64,000 nucleotides of DNA from Niastella soli (GCF_017742245.1 NZ_JAGHKO010000017.1:1-64000), one strand, 5' to 3'. Positions 9,010-18,835 are shown, counted from the first letter of the stretch. Notes: generated from the letters alone by a model not told the origin. A program made the numbers and translations.

Positions 9010-9780
9010 CTATCTCCCCATCCAACCGCCATCAACAGTGATGATAGTACCGGTAACATAATCAGAGGCGGCAGAAGCCAGGTATACAGCGGCTCCTTTC
9101 ATATCTTCCCCTTCGCCCCAACGGGCGGCAGGTATACGCGACAGAATAGATTTGGCGCGCTCAGGATCATTACGCAATGCTTCGGTATTATCTGTTGAAA
9201 TATAACCAGGCGCAATGGCATTCACCTGTACCCCTTTGCTTGCCCATTCGTTACTCAGGGCCATCGTTAAACGGGCAATAGCGCCTTTACTGGCCGCATA
9301 ACCCGGTACAGTGATACCACCCTGGAAGCTCAATAATGAAGCTGTAAAGATGATTTTACCGCTTCCGCGAGCGATCATGTCTTTACCAAATTCGCGGCTT
9401 AAAATAAACTGGGCGTTCAGGTTCACATTGATCACTTCATCCCAGTATTCATCCGGATGTTCGGCAGCGGGTTTGCGCATAATGGTACCAGCGTTGCAGA
9501 ATAAGATATCAACCGGGGCGCACTCGCCTTTTACCTTATCGATAAAAGCATAAATGGCTTTGCGGTCGTTGAAATCTGCCTGATAAGCTTTGAATTTACG
9601 GCCGGTAGCTTCTACCTCCTGCTGTACTTTACTGCCTGTTAATTCCAGGCTCGCAGATACACCAATAATGTCAGCACCTGCTTCTGCAAGGGCCACAGCA
9701 ATAGATTTACCGATACCTCTTTTGCAGCCTGTAACCAGTGCGGTTTTGCCTGCCAATGAAAATTTTGAAAGAATGCTCAT
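9010..9780 (-). CDS. kduD: 2-dehydro-3-deoxy-D-gluconate 5-dehydrogenase (KduD), SDR family
   Basis: A 256-residue short-chain dehydrogenase that reduces the KduI product to 2-keto-3-deoxygluconate with NAD(P)H. The Rossmann glycine motif TGCKRGIGKSIA is near residues 18-29, NAG follows at about 92, and the catalytic Tyr-Lys pair is in GYAASKGAI (about residue 160). The DGGWMGR C-terminus is typical of KduD. The gap to kduI has GGCAATC heptads but no terminator. Kdg kinase and aldolase are not in this window. Confidence 0.92.
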   Translation of the reverse strand: MSILSKFSLAGKTALVTGCKRGIGKSIAVALAEAGADIIGVSASLELTGSKVQQEVEATGRKFKAYQADFNDRKAIYAFIDKVKGECAPVDILFCNAGTIMRKPAAEHPDEYWDEVINVNLNAQFILSREFGKDMIARGSGKIIFTASLLSFQGGITVPGYAASKGAIARLTMALSNEWASKGVQVNAIAPGYISTDNTEALRNDPERAKSILSRIPAARWGEGEDMKGAAVYLASAASDYVTGTIITVDGGWMGR

Positions 9781-9942
9781 AATTAATTTTGTTAACGGAA
9801 TACAATGCTAGCCAGGGTGAGAGAAGCCCCCGCCCGATACATCGGGACGAATAACAGGGCTGCAATTTCCTGCATGAGCGGTAGACTACCAAATTTTACG
9901 GGGAAAGAAGTCTATCTATTTGCTGTTCATTGGCTTATGGTG

Positions 9943-11475
9943 TTATTTCCAAACCTTCACCGCTTTGCTGTTCTCGTATGGAAGCTTCATATCAGCGAGG
10001 GCTGGTTCCGGTACGTCTTTCAATACGATAACCGGGGCCGATTGGGCAGTGGGTATTTGCAGACCCTGCACCTGCAATTGTTGTACATCATCAACAACCA
10101 TGGCCGGTCTGAAATCTTCTTTTTTGTATTGCAGTTTTACATTCCGCAGTTGTATTCCAGTGGCATGCCGTATATATAATCCCCAGCAGGGCAATTCGCC
10201 AAACATAGAGAACTCAGGATAATCACCTTCTTTTTCAGGTACCTTTGCCAGGGAGTCGAGACCAAACTGCGCTACCTGTTTGCTACCACCGCCTTCGTAA
10301 CTGATGCTGATATTTTCCAGCGTTACATTTTCAACGGGGTGCCCGGGCAGCCCGGTGATAGAAGCGGGAAATACATTGTGCAGATAGGTCAATGCCGGCC
10401 CTTCCATTTCATAACCCTTATCGGGTTTACCCGCCGGCACTTCTACTTTTACGTTAGTGATCCGGACGTTACGCACCTTACCAATGGGTGCTTCTTTTTT
10501 TCGATGCCCGAGGCGAATAAAAATGGCATTGCCGGTATTGGTGGCTTTGATATTCTCGATACTTACATCTTCAAGCGTGCCGCCATCAACCGATTCCAGC
10601 GCAATGGCCGAACGGTAGGTATCATATATTTTTAGATTCCTGACTGTTACATGTTTAAACCCGCCATGCGATGCAGTACCAAATTTCAAGGCACTGGCAC
10701 TGGAACGTACCACACAATCACTGATCTCCACGTTTTCGCAGATAGCTGCATCATTGTTCGATTTTAAACAAATACCATCATCGTCGGCATTTACATTACA
10801 GCGGGTGATCTTTACATTGCTGCAGTTATCTATATCTATTCCATCGTTATTATAATACGCGGTGCTTTGCACGCGAATACTGTCTATGGTAAGATTGGTA
10901 CATTCGTGATAGGTCTCTACCCAGCAGGCCGCATCTTTTAATAAAATGCCTTTAATGGTAACGTGATCGCATTTATTAAAAGTGACCAGGTGAGGCCGGT
11001 TAAATTCAGCCGAACGTTTTTGTCCCCAGGGATTAACCGTTTGCCATTGCGGATCCTGCAGGGTACCTTCTTTTAACATACGATCAACATCAGCCACTAC
11101 TTCCCTGCCCCGCCCGTCGATAGTGCCGGTGCCGGTAATAGATATATGGTGTTGGTTGTCGGCAACGATCAATGCAGATGCCTTTACCGTACCATAATCG
11201 CTGCGTTTGGTGCTGCCCAACAACATGGCATTGGCCGATACATGCAGCTCTACATTCGATCTTAATTGAATAACACTGGTCACAAACCGACCGGCAGGGA
11301 TCAATACCCGACCACCGCCATTTGCAGAAGCCTCATCAATGGCTTTTTGAATAAAAGAAGCATTGTTAGTACTGCTGTCGCCCTTGGCGCCAAAGGTGGT
11401 AATGTCGTAAACTTTTTGAGAGAATACTGTAGTTGTAACAAGCGTTAAAATTAGTAACGAGGCTGCTATTTTCAT
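9943..11475 (-). CDS. glycoside hydrolase family 28 (polygalacturonase-like), secreted
   Basis: A right-handed beta-helix pectinase expected to hydrolyse alpha-1,4-galacturonan or rhamnogalacturonan fragments in the periplasm or outside. From the chosen ATG it is 510 residues with a signal peptide (MKIAASLLILTLVTTTVFSQ). Catalytic GH28 motifs are present in order: NNDGIDID, NADDDGICLKS and TASHGGFKHV. A longer frame to 11526 exists, but its extra 17 codons are made of GGCAATC-type repeat DNA, so 11475 is preferred. The neighbours KduI/KduD fit a uronate-releasing pathway. Confidence 0.93.
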   Translation of the reverse strand: MKIAASLLILTLVTTTVFSQKVYDITTFGAKGDSSTNNASFIQKAIDEASANGGGRVLIPAGRFVTSVIQLRSNVELHVSANAMLLGSTKRSDYGTVKASALIVADNQHHISITGTGTIDGRGREVVADVDRMLKEGTLQDPQWQTVNPWGQKRSAEFNRPHLVTFNKCDHVTIKGILLKDAACWVETYHECTNLTIDSIRVQSTAYYNNDGIDIDNCSNVKITRCNVNADDDGICLKSNNDAAICENVEISDCVVRSSASALKFGTASHGGFKHVTVRNLKIYDTYRSAIALESVDGGTLEDVSIENIKATNTGNAIFIRLGHRKKEAPIGKVRNVRITNVKVEVPAGKPDKGYEMEGPALTYLHNVFPASITGLPGHPVENVTLENISISYEGGGSKQVAQFGLDSLAKVPEKEGDYPEFSMFGELPCWGLYIRHATGIQLRNVKLQYKKEDFRPAMVVDDVQQLQVQGLQIPTAQSAPVIVLKDVPEPALADMKLPYENSKAVKVWK

Positions 11476-11523
11476 TTGGAGCTTTTTCGTGAAACGTGAA
11501 ATCGGCAATCCTGAATCGGCAAT

Positions 11524-11627
11524 CAATGTCGTTTAGTTAATGCTTGTGTAATGGAATCCCCTCCTGGGAGGGGCAGGGGTGGGTTTATAATGTTAATATT
11601 ATTCTCCGTGTTTCATTCCAGGTTAAT
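11524..11627. repeat. left copy of a 104-bp inverted repeat flanking the GH92 gene
   Basis: This block matches the reverse complement of 14041-14144 at about 96 of 104 positions. It has a CCCCTCCTGGGAGGGG palindrome in its centre. A 23-bp part that includes its left end (11518-11540) also occurs in direct orientation at 13947-13969. Confidence 0.92.
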
Positions 11628-11666
11628 AGTATCAATACCCACCCATTTCACATAACTAAAAGACAC

Positions 11667-13874
11667 TTACCTCGGCCTATATAAACCCGCATTCGGCTTA
11701 TCCCCCATCACAATAACCATCGTACCTCCATTCATGATCTGCTGATGCGTAATATAGCTATGAGGCCAGGGCTTGCCATTCAGAATTACGCGTTGAATAT
11801 AGATATTCTTTGCACTGTTCTGTTCTACTTTTAACGAAAACGTTTTCTTATTCGGCAGTTGGATCGTTGCTTTATCAAACAGTGGACTGCCCAATACATA
11901 GGTCCCACTGGCAGGAAATACAGGATAGAACCCTAATGAAGAAAAGATGTACCAGGCCGACATCTGCCCGCAATCTTCATTGCCGCTGATGCCTTCGGTA
12001 CTGTTGTCGTACAGGTTTTTGAGAATATATCGCACCTTCTCGGCAGTTTTCCATTGCTGACCGGCATAGGTGTACAAATAAGTGGTGTGATGTCCCGGTT
12101 CATTGCCATGCGCATACTGTCCGATCATCCCTGAAATATCGGGCGGCGATTTGGGATCGAATTCTATTTTTAGTTTAAAGAAGGTATCCAGGCGTTTTGT
12201 AAAAGCAGCATCACCACCCAACAGTTTTATCAGGCCTTCCACATCCTGTGGTACCAGCCAGGTGTATTGCCAGGCATTGCCTTCGCAGTAGTCATCTATA
12301 AAAGGATGGCTGGTGCGGCCCGGACCAAAGGTCTGGTTCCACTGCCCCTGCTCATTTTTACCTCTGAAGAATTTGGTAGTGCTATCGAAATAGTTGCGGT
12401 AATAATGCGACCGTTTTGTAAATAAAGCGGCATCGTCTGGTTTGCCCATTTGTTTTGCCATCAACGCAATACTGCCATCACTGATGCAATATTCCATGGC
12501 TTTGGCCACCGATTCCTCTACTTTGTTATTAGGGATATAGCCGAGGGATTTTACATATTTAAGCCCAAACTCATCGCGCAGGGAGGTGTTCTTACAGGCT
12601 TCAAATGCCAGTGCAGTATCAAATCCCCGGTAGCCTTTTAAATAGGCTTCTGCTACTATTTGCACCCCGCTCATTCCGGGCATCAGGTTGGTTTCGTTAC
12701 CCGCCAAATGCCAGATGGGCAGTTTGCCCTGTTGCTGGTAAATGGCCAGCATGGTATTGATCATATCATTCACCCGCTCTGGCTGTATGAGGGTATATAG
12801 AGGATTCAATGCCCGATAAGTATCCCATAAAGAGAAGATGGTATAATTCTGAAACGACGCCTGATGCGTTTGTTTATCCGGACCGCGGTACTCACCATTC
12901 ACATCATTGAACAAAGCCGGGTCAATCATGGTATGATACAGGGAGGTATAAAAGATCTTTTTTGCGGCAGCGTCTTTGGTGTCAATGGAGATCTTGCCCA
13001 GCTCCTTATTCCATTTGGCATCGGCATCCCGCACTACCTGGTCAAAATTCCAATGCGGGATCTCAGCATTGATATTGGCCAGGGCATTGGCTGAGCTCAC
13101 CGGTGAGATGCCCACTTTCAATAAGAGGGTATCGGCAGGCGTCTTATTAAAGCTGATAACGCCTTTCATACTATCGCTTTTGGCCCCGCCAATTATATCA
13201 AACTGCTGGATCGGCGCCGAAAAGCGGATAGCAAAATACAATCGCTGGTCAGGGGCCCAGCCTTTTGAATAGCGATAGCCGTAGAGGGTGGAATCATCCA
13301 CTTTTTCGAGATAGGTCTCAGTGGTTTTATCGCCAATACCCTCTTTGAGATCGATGAGGATATGGGCAGCTTCCTTTGCGGGGAATCGGTATCGATGAAA
13401 GCCTACCCGTTCGGTAGCTGTTAATTGAACCTGAATGTTATAATCATCCAGCGTAACTGCATAATAACCCGGCGTTACTTTTTCTTTTGTATGAGAGAAA
13501 TGGGAAGAAGGGCCCGCTGTGGGTGCCTCCTGTGTTACTTTACCAGTTTTCACCGCACCGGCAAACGGCATAATAAGCACATCACCCAGATCGGGCATGC
13601 CGGTACCGCTTAAATGCGTGTGAGAAAAACCTTTGATAATGCTATCGGTATAATTGTAGCCAGAACACCAGTCCCACCCCCTGAACACATTATCAGGACC
13701 AAGCTGCACCGCGCCAAAGGGCACATTGGCTCCCAGGAATACGTGTGCATGACCTGCTGTACCAATGTATGGGTTTACAAAATCTGTATAATGCTGAGCG
13801 AATGAAAAAGAATGGATCAATACAAAACAGAAAACTACAACTATGCTTTTGAAGCTTTGCCAACTACCTTTCAT
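11667..13874 (-). CDS. glycoside hydrolase family 92 (exo-alpha-mannosidase)
   Basis: A 735-residue secreted enzyme (signal peptide ending near SFSFA). GH92 members are calcium-dependent exo-acting alpha-mannosidases. Typical family blocks: YTDFVNPYIGT at the N-terminus of the mature protein, FSHTHLSGTGMPDLGD, GNEPGHHTTYLYTYAG, and EGISGNEDCGQMSAW with the acidic catalytic-region residues, then FYPVFPASG. The length is normal. The linkage specificity cannot be read. A mannosidase is unusual beside KduI/KduD/GH28, and the gene is enclosed by a long inverted repeat pair, which may mean it was added separately (inference). Confidence 0.95.
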   Translation of the reverse strand: MKGSWQSFKSIVVVFCFVLIHSFSFAQHYTDFVNPYIGTAGHAHVFLGANVPFGAVQLGPDNVFRGWDWCSGYNYTDSIIKGFSHTHLSGTGMPDLGDVLIMPFAGAVKTGKVTQEAPTAGPSSHFSHTKEKVTPGYYAVTLDDYNIQVQLTATERVGFHRYRFPAKEAAHILIDLKEGIGDKTTETYLEKVDDSTLYGYRYSKGWAPDQRLYFAIRFSAPIQQFDIIGGAKSDSMKGVISFNKTPADTLLLKVGISPVSSANALANINAEIPHWNFDQVVRDADAKWNKELGKISIDTKDAAAKKIFYTSLYHTMIDPALFNDVNGEYRGPDKQTHQASFQNYTIFSLWDTYRALNPLYTLIQPERVNDMINTMLAIYQQQGKLPIWHLAGNETNLMPGMSGVQIVAEAYLKGYRGFDTALAFEACKNTSLRDEFGLKYVKSLGYIPNNKVEESVAKAMEYCISDGSIALMAKQMGKPDDAALFTKRSHYYRNYFDSTTKFFRGKNEQGQWNQTFGPGRTSHPFIDDYCEGNAWQYTWLVPQDVEGLIKLLGGDAAFTKRLDTFFKLKIEFDPKSPPDISGMIGQYAHGNEPGHHTTYLYTYAGQQWKTAEKVRYILKNLYDNSTEGISGNEDCGQMSAWYIFSSLGFYPVFPASGTYVLGSPLFDKATIQLPNKKTFSLKVEQNSAKNIYIQRVILNGKPWPHSYITHQQIMNGGTMVIVMGDKPNAGLYRPR

Positions 13875-13993
13875 GATAATGAAATTACGACTTATTCAGT
13901 TGCAATTTAATGTATCGTGTAGCTGGAATGAAATTGAGGGGCTATTGGCAATCAATGTCGTTTAGTTAAGCGCAATGGTGAGGAGAGCTAAAT

Positions 13994-14013
13994 CCTCCCG
14001 ATGCATCGGGAGG
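13994..14013. repeat. 20-bp perfect palindrome
   Basis: The sequence CCTCCCGATGCATCGGGAGG is its own reverse complement. It is followed by a small GCCGCA/TGCGGC hairpin. It lies in the 590-bp gap upstream of GH92, between the partial direct copy (13947-13969) and the right 104-bp repeat. Confidence 0.8.
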
Positions 14014-14040
14014 CCGCAGCGTGCGGCACATAAACGCTTG

Positions 14041-14144
14041 ATTAATCTGGAATGAAACACAGGGAATAATATTAACATTATAAACCCACCCCTACCCCTC
14101 CCAGGAGGGGATTTCTTAAAACAAGCATTAACTAAACGACATTG
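14041..14144. repeat. right copy of the 104-bp inverted repeat flanking GH92
   Basis: Reverse-complement partner of 11524-11627, with eight mismatches. Together they enclose the whole GH92 gene and its upstream region (about 2.4 kb). Confidence 0.92.
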
Positions 14145-14170
14145 AATGGGCAATACCGCTACGCGGAAAA

Positions 14171-14292
<122 letters not shown>

Positions 14293-14386
14293 TACCGCTT
14301 CGCGGGAAAACAGCCTTCATCTGCCAAAGGGCGATACATGCATCAAGTAATAAGACAATGGCAAAAGGTAAAGGTCAGTTTTTGAG

Positions 14387-14470
14387 TGTTCAGTCGTGAG
14401 TAGGCCCGCGACAATGCAGTTGGCTGAATAATCGGGTTCCCACTCACAACTGACCACTCACCACTCACCG
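14387..14470. repeat. GTGAGTG/CACTCAC heptad inverted repeat after the GDPD gene
   Basis: On the minus strand the tract GGTGAGTGGTGAGTGG begins at the GDPD stop codon and pairs with a complementary arm at about 14387-14403. The loop contains a CCCGATTATTCAG segment related to the cores of similar repeats at 17.8 and 43.9 kb. The TGA stop of the gene is inside the array. Confidence 0.75.
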
Positions 14471-15373
14471 ACCTATTTCCGCAAATAAGTTAGGATAATC
14501 AGTAATAATTCCATCCACCCCATCCGCTATCAGGCTTTTCATTTTCTCTTTATCATTCACGGTCCAGGGAACCAGTTTCATTTTTTTGCTATGGCAATAG
14601 TCGGCCATGGCCTTGTTCGCCAGGCTTGACTCAGGACTATAAATATGAGGCAGGAAACCCAGGCTCTTCAGGTTGCTGTCGATGTTCTTTCCGGCAGTTA
14701 AATACCCTATTACAATATCCTTGTACTGTTTGTGGACATATTGCAGCGGTCGTACATCAAAAGATTGTATATAGAACCGGTTACCGATATTCCTGGCTTT
14801 TACATCTTTCAGCACAGCTTCTACTACTTCGGCCGGACCTGCATTGTATTTCAGACTGTCATATTTGGGCGAGGTCTTCAGCTCGATATTATAAATAGGT
14901 TTGGGCAGGTTGTTGGCGGTAACATACGCCTCCACTGAATCTATAAGGTCGCCCATTAAAGGCAGGCCAACCTTCATTTTTTGTTGCTGGGGAAAGGCGG
15001 GATATGGTTTGGAACCCACATCGAATTTGCGAATGTCTTCATAATTCATCTGATGCCAGATGTATTTTTTAGCCTCGTCCTTCGCTATTTCGCTGCCATC
15101 GGCATTCAGGGAATGCGTCACATTTACAAAGGGATCATGGGAGATCAACACCTTGCCATCTTTCGTAAGGTATACATCCACTTCAATACAATTGGCGCCC
15201 ACTTCAACGCCCTTTTTCATAGCCGGAATGGTATTTTCGGGCATCAAACCACGGGTACCACGATGACCTTCTTTATAAAAGACAGGATAGTTGGCAGGTA
15301 TAGTCAATTGCTTAGAGGCCGTGCAGGCTGCCAAACAACCTGCTACTACAGTTACACCCAAAATTCGTTTCAT
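14465..15373 (-). CDS. glycerophosphodiester phosphodiesterase lipoprotein
   Basis: A TIM-barrel phosphodiesterase that cleaves glycerophosphodiesters (deacylated phospholipids) into sn-glycerol-3-phosphate and an alcohol. The 302-residue chain has a lipoprotein signal with Cys17 (LAAC), so it is probably anchored in the periplasm or at the surface. Family motifs: GHRGTRGLMPENT with the catalytic His, IEVDVYLTKDGKVLISHD, and LVPWTVND near the C-terminus. It is the last gene of the glpK - glpF - GDPD run (26 bp after glpF), so it supplies substrate to the same pathway. Confidence 0.93.
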   Translation of the reverse strand: MKRILGVTVVAGCLAACTASKQLTIPANYPVFYKEGHRGTRGLMPENTIPAMKKGVEVGANCIEVDVYLTKDGKVLISHDPFVNVTHSLNADGSEIAKDEAKKYIWHQMNYEDIRKFDVGSKPYPAFPQQQKMKVGLPLMGDLIDSVEAYVTANNLPKPIYNIELKTSPKYDSLKYNAGPAEVVEAVLKDVKARNIGNRFYIQSFDVRPLQYVHKQYKDIVIGYLTAGKNIDSNLKSLGFLPHIYSPESSLANKAMADYCHSKKMKLVPWTVNDKEKMKSLIADGVDGIITDYPNLFAEIGR

Positions 15374-15399
15374 ATGTTTTTTTGATTACTTCAAGTCTA

Positions 15400-16128
15400 T
15401 TACTTCAATGTCATGTATAAAATGGCCGCTATTACAGCCCCAACGATTGGACCGATCACCGGTATCCAGGCATATTTCCAGTTACCGCTGCCTTTTCCTT
15501 TAATAGGCAGTAAGGCATGTACAATACGGGGACCAAGGTCACGCGCAGGATTAATGGCATATCCAGTTGTTCCACCCAGTGATAAACCAATAGCCCATAC
15601 CAGGAAGGCAACAGGTAAAGCTCCTAACGACCCCAACCCGATGGGCGATTTGGGTTCTTTGATCTCTGCATCGGTAAAATAAAATACCACAAAGATCAAT
15701 ACGAAGGTGCCTATGATCTCACTTAATAAATTGAAAGTAGTATTTCGGATAGCCGGCCCTGTGCTGAACACCGCCAGTTGTGTATCGGGGTCATTAGTGG
15801 CATCAAAATGATCACGGTAAATGACCCATGCCAGGAAAGCACCCAGCATGGCGCCGAGTAACTGTGCGCCTATATACGCAGGGACGTTGGCCCATTCAAA
15901 TTTGCCGGCAATAGCCAGTCCAATAGTTACGGCAGGGTTCAGGTGCGCGCCGCTATATGGCCCTGCAATTACAACACCCACAAATACTGCCAGCGCCCAG
16001 CCGGTGGTGATCACCATCCAGCCACCACTATTGCCCTTAGTTCCTTTTAAAATTACATTCGCTACAACACCAGCCCCTAGCAAGATCAAAAACATTGTGC
16101 CGATCACTTCGGCGGAAAATGGACTCAT
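15400..16128 (-). CDS. glpF: MIP family glycerol facilitator (GlpF-like)
   Basis: A 242-residue six-helix channel of the aquaporin family. Both half-helix signatures are intact: HLNPAVTIG in the first half and INPARDLGPR in the second; the Asp after NPAR is the feature that marks glycerol facilitators rather than water channels. It lies between glpK (114 bp upstream) and GDPD (26 bp downstream) on the same strand, which supports glycerol uptake. The gap to glpK is filled by a GTTAGTT-type inverted repeat. Confidence 0.92.
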   Translation of the reverse strand: MSPFSAEVIGTMFLILLGAGVVANVILKGTKGNSGGWMVITTGWALAVFVGVVIAGPYSGAHLNPAVTIGLAIAGKFEWANVPAYIGAQLLGAMLGAFLAWVIYRDHFDATNDPDTQLAVFSTGPAIRNTTFNLLSEIIGTFVLIFVVFYFTDAEIKEPKSPIGLGSLGALPVAFLVWAIGLSLGGTTGYAINPARDLGPRIVHALLPIKGKGSGNWKYAWIPVIGPIVGAVIAAILYMTLK

Positions 16129-16140
16129 TTGGTTTAGTTT

Positions 16141-16242
16141 ATCGTTAGTTTGTTATCAGTTTATTAGTTTGTTAGTTTATTAGTTCTTCAGTTCCATATA
16201 AAACCCAGGAACTAAAAACTAAAGAACTCAATAACTAAAGAA
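16141..16242. repeat. GTTAGTTT/AAACTAAC inverted repeat between glpK and glpF
   Basis: Tracts with an approximate 7-8-nt period form two arms: TTAGTTTGTTAGTTTATTAG-like sequence at 16144-16195 and AACTAAAAAACTAAAG-like sequence at 16209-16242. The arm next to glpK includes its TAG stop. Very similar sites occur at 20305-20390, 23285-23350 and 33354-33432. Confidence 0.85.
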
Positions 16243-17727
16243 CTATTCCTCCGCCCAGGCTTTCGCTGCCTTTATGGCTTTCTGCCAGCCTTTTGTTAAA
16301 GGCGCAGCATCCGTGCCATTGGGGGAGAAGCTTTTATTGAGCTTCCATTGCTTTTTTATTTCATCAATGTTCTTCCAGAAGCCTACTGCCAAACCAGCGA
16401 GATAAGCGGCACCAATAGCAGTGGTCTCAGTGATCTGAGGTCTTATAACCGTTGCCTGTAATACATTGGCCTGTATTTGCAGCATCAGGTCATTGGCAGT
16501 TGCGCCACCGTCAACCCGAAGTTCTTTGATGGGTTTGCCGGCATCGGCCTGCATGGCAGTCAATACATCCATGGTTTGCAAGGCAATGCTTTCAAGGGCA
16601 GCACGGGCCAAATGCGCCGAAGTGGTACCCCGGGTAACCCCTACCATAGTGCCACGTGCGTGCTGGTCCCAATAAGGAGCCCCCAAACCGGCAAATGCAG
16701 GGACCAGGTATACGCCGCCGTTATCAGGCACACTTTTGGCCAGTTCTTCAATTTCAGAAGAGTTCTTAATAATACCCAATCCATCCCGTAACCATTGTAC
16801 AACAGCACCGCCAATAAAGATGCTGCCTTCCAATGCATATTGTACTTTGCCATCAATTTTCCAGGCAATGGTAGTCACGAGGTTATTCTTTGATAAAATA
16901 GGTTTATCGCCAATATTCATCAACATAAAACAGCCGGTACCGTAAGTATTTTTTACCATACCAGGTTCTGTACACATTTGTCCGAATAAAGCAGCCTGCT
17001 GATCACCGGCAATACCGGCAATTGGAATTTGCGCGGCAAGGATCTGCGCATCTGTTTGCCCATACACTTCGCTCGATGAGCGAACAGTTGGTAACATAGC
17101 TGCCGGCACATCCATCAGTTTCAACAATTCTTCATCCCAGCTACAGGTATGAATATTGAACAGCATGGTGCGTGAGGCATTGGAAATATCGGTGGCATGT
17201 ACCTGACCACGGGTGAGCTTCCAAACCAGCCAGGTATCGATGGTACCAAAGGCCAGTTTCCCTTCCTGCGCTTTTTTACGGGCGCCTTCCACATTATCTA
17301 ATATCCAACGGATCTTGGTGGCAGAAAAATAAGCATCTACGATCAATCCGGTTTTTTCCTGGATCAATTTGCCGGCTTTTACTTTCAACTGATCGCAGAA
17401 ATCGGCCGTACGCCTGTCTTGCCATACAATAGCATTGTGTACGGGTATGCCGGTTTCTTTATCCCATACAACGGTTGTTTCGCGCTGGTTGGTAATACCG
17501 ATGGCAGCAATATCAGTTGCTTTCAACCCTGCTTTGCTTACGGCTTCTACCGCAACAGCCAGTTGTGTGCCCCAGATCTCATTGGCATCGTGCTCTACCC
17601 AACCCGGTTGCGGATACAACTGGGTAAATTCTTTCTGCGCTATTGATATGATGGAACCGGCCTGATCGAATATGATGGCCCGTGAACTGGTTGTTCCCTG
17701 ATCGAATGATAGGATGTATTGTGGCAT
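16243..17727 (-). CDS. glpK: glycerol kinase
   Basis: A 494-residue FGGY-family kinase that phosphorylates glycerol to sn-glycerol-3-phosphate with ATP. The N-terminal phosphate loop [11 protein letters not shown] and the signature segment around [20 protein letters not shown] are present, and the length matches typical glycerol kinases (about 500). Also visible are [11 protein letters not shown] and [13 protein letters not shown]. It leads the glpK - glpF - GDPD group. Its product is used by GlpD encoded 2.6 kb upstream. Confidence 0.96.
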   Translation of the reverse strand: MPQYILSFDQGTTSSRAIIFDQAGSIISIAQKEFTQLYPQPGWVEHDANEIWGTQLAVAVEAVSKAGLKATDIAAIGITNQRETTVVWDKETGIPVHNAIVWQDRRTADFCDQLKVKAGKLIQEKTGLIVDAYFSATKIRWILDNVEGARKKAQEGKLAFGTIDTWLVWKLTRGQVHATDISNASRTMLFNIHTCSWDEELLKLMDVPAAMLPTVRSSSEVYGQTDAQILAAQIPIAGIAGDQQAALFGQMCTEPGMVKNTYGTGCFMLMNIGDKPILSKNNLVTTIAWKIDGKVQYALEGSIFIGGAVVQWLRDGLGIIKNSSEIEELAKSVPDNGGVYLVPAFAGLGAPYWDQHARGTMVGVTRGTTSAHLARAALESIALQTMDVLTAMQADAGKPIKELRVDGGATANDLMLQIQANVLQATVIRPQITETTAIGAAYLAGLAVGFWKNIDEIKKQWKLNKSFSPNGTDAAPLTKGWQKAIKAAKAWAEE

Positions 17728-17794
17728 AGTTTCTTAATATAATCGTTAGTTATAAAATAAGGTCTTTAAGTGAAAACAGATGCATTCGTGAATC

Positions 17795-17905
17795 GGCAAT
17801 CGGCAAACGGCAGACGGCAGACGGCAAACGGATCGCGATTACTCAGACTTTTCTATCTTCGCGAGTCCACTCACAACTCACAACTCACAACTCACAACAA
17901 ATATT
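17795..17905. repeat. mixed GGCAAAC and CTCACAA heptad tract after the SGNH gene
   Basis: On the minus strand the SGNH stop (TGA) is inside repeated GTTGTGAGTTGTGAG units (17872-17900). Further out are GTTTGCC/GTCTGCC units (17797-17831). Between them lies a GATCGCGATTACTCAGAC core related to 43.88 kb. Confidence 0.75.
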
Positions 17906-18575
17906 GTTTCAAGATCCCCGCCCACACCTGGTATCCGTCGGCATTGAGATGCAACCCATCCTGGGTATACCGTTTATCCAGTTTGTTGGTGGCATCAAGG
18001 AAGTGCGGATGCAGATCGATCAACGTGATCTTTTCTTCTTCCGCGATCTTCTTCAGTTCTGTATTTACAAAGGCGATATGCTCGTCTTTGTTATAATGCT
18101 TTTTAAATTGCGTGAATTCGTTATTAACGGGTAACAGCGTATGAAAATAGATCTTTGTTTTGGGCGATTCCGCTTTTATCTGCCTGATGATACGGCGATA
18201 GTTGTTTACGATCAGCGTATCTGGGATATTATGCTCAATATCGTTAATTCCGATCAACACAAACACTTTTGCCGGTTTGCCTTCGGTCACTTCGCTCAGC
18301 CTTTCCAGTACGCCATAGGTGATGTCGCCGGAGATGCCGCGGTTTTTGCAATTCGGGTTCTGCAGCAACTCCGCCCAATCAACCCCCTGGGTTATGCTGT
18401 TGCCGAGAAAAATAATGTCTTTCGTGGAATTCGGATAGCTCTTAAACAATCCATACCGTAATTTATAAGCCGCAGGGCGGATGGCGCTGTCAATGGTTGC
18501 CTGCTGCGCCAACACGTTCACATTCAATAAGATCAATACTATGCAAGACACAAATCCGAGCATCGTTCTTTTCAT
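17892..18575 (-). CDS. SGNH/GDSL-type hydrolase, secreted
   Basis: A 227-residue esterase or lipase-like protein with a signal peptide ending near VLAQQ. All four SGNH blocks are visible: IIFLGNSITQG (block I Ser), NRGISGD (Gly), VLIGINDIEHN (Asn) and DGLHLNADGY (Asp-His). The substrate is unknown; some relatives remove acetyl groups from glycans. Its place between glpK and a phosphoesterase/glpD suggests deacylation of a glycerolipid or glycerophosphate polymer, but this is inference. Confidence 0.88.
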   Translation of the reverse strand: MKRTMLGFVSCIVLILLNVNVLAQQATIDSAIRPAAYKLRYGLFKSYPNSTKDIIFLGNSITQGVDWAELLQNPNCKNRGISGDITYGVLERLSEVTEGKPAKVFVLIGINDIEHNIPDTLIVNNYRRIIRQIKAESPKTKIYFHTLLPVNNEFTQFKKHYNKDEHIAFVNTELKKIAEEEKITLIDLHPHFLDATNKLDKRYTQDGLHLNADGYQVWAGILKQYLL

Positions 18576-18668
18576 ATGAGCTTTTTATTTAAGTTAGGCC
18601 GTAAATATATGTAGAACATATTATTTATAACAATGGGCAGGCCTTTTTAAAATTAGCTTTCCATTAAA

Positions 18669-18835
18669 ATGTATAGTAAGAAATATGATGTACGAAGTAA
18701 GAAGGGTCTGATTATTCGTCTCTCCTATTATTTCTTATCTCTTGCGTCCTACGTTTTCCTACCTCTTACCTCCTGTATTCCTTCCTGATCAACTGATCAA
18801 CCTCCTACATCTTACCTCATATATCCTTATAATAC
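18669..18835. repeat. GAGGTAG-type long inverted repeat after the phosphoesterase gene
   Basis: In the sense of the upstream gene, a purine-rich near arm (units like GAGGTAAGATGTAGGAGG) runs from about 18835 down to 18720. A pyrimidine-rich distal arm lies at about 18669-18708. A TGATCAGTTGATCA core lies within the near arm, also present at about 5485-5500. Confidence 0.75.
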
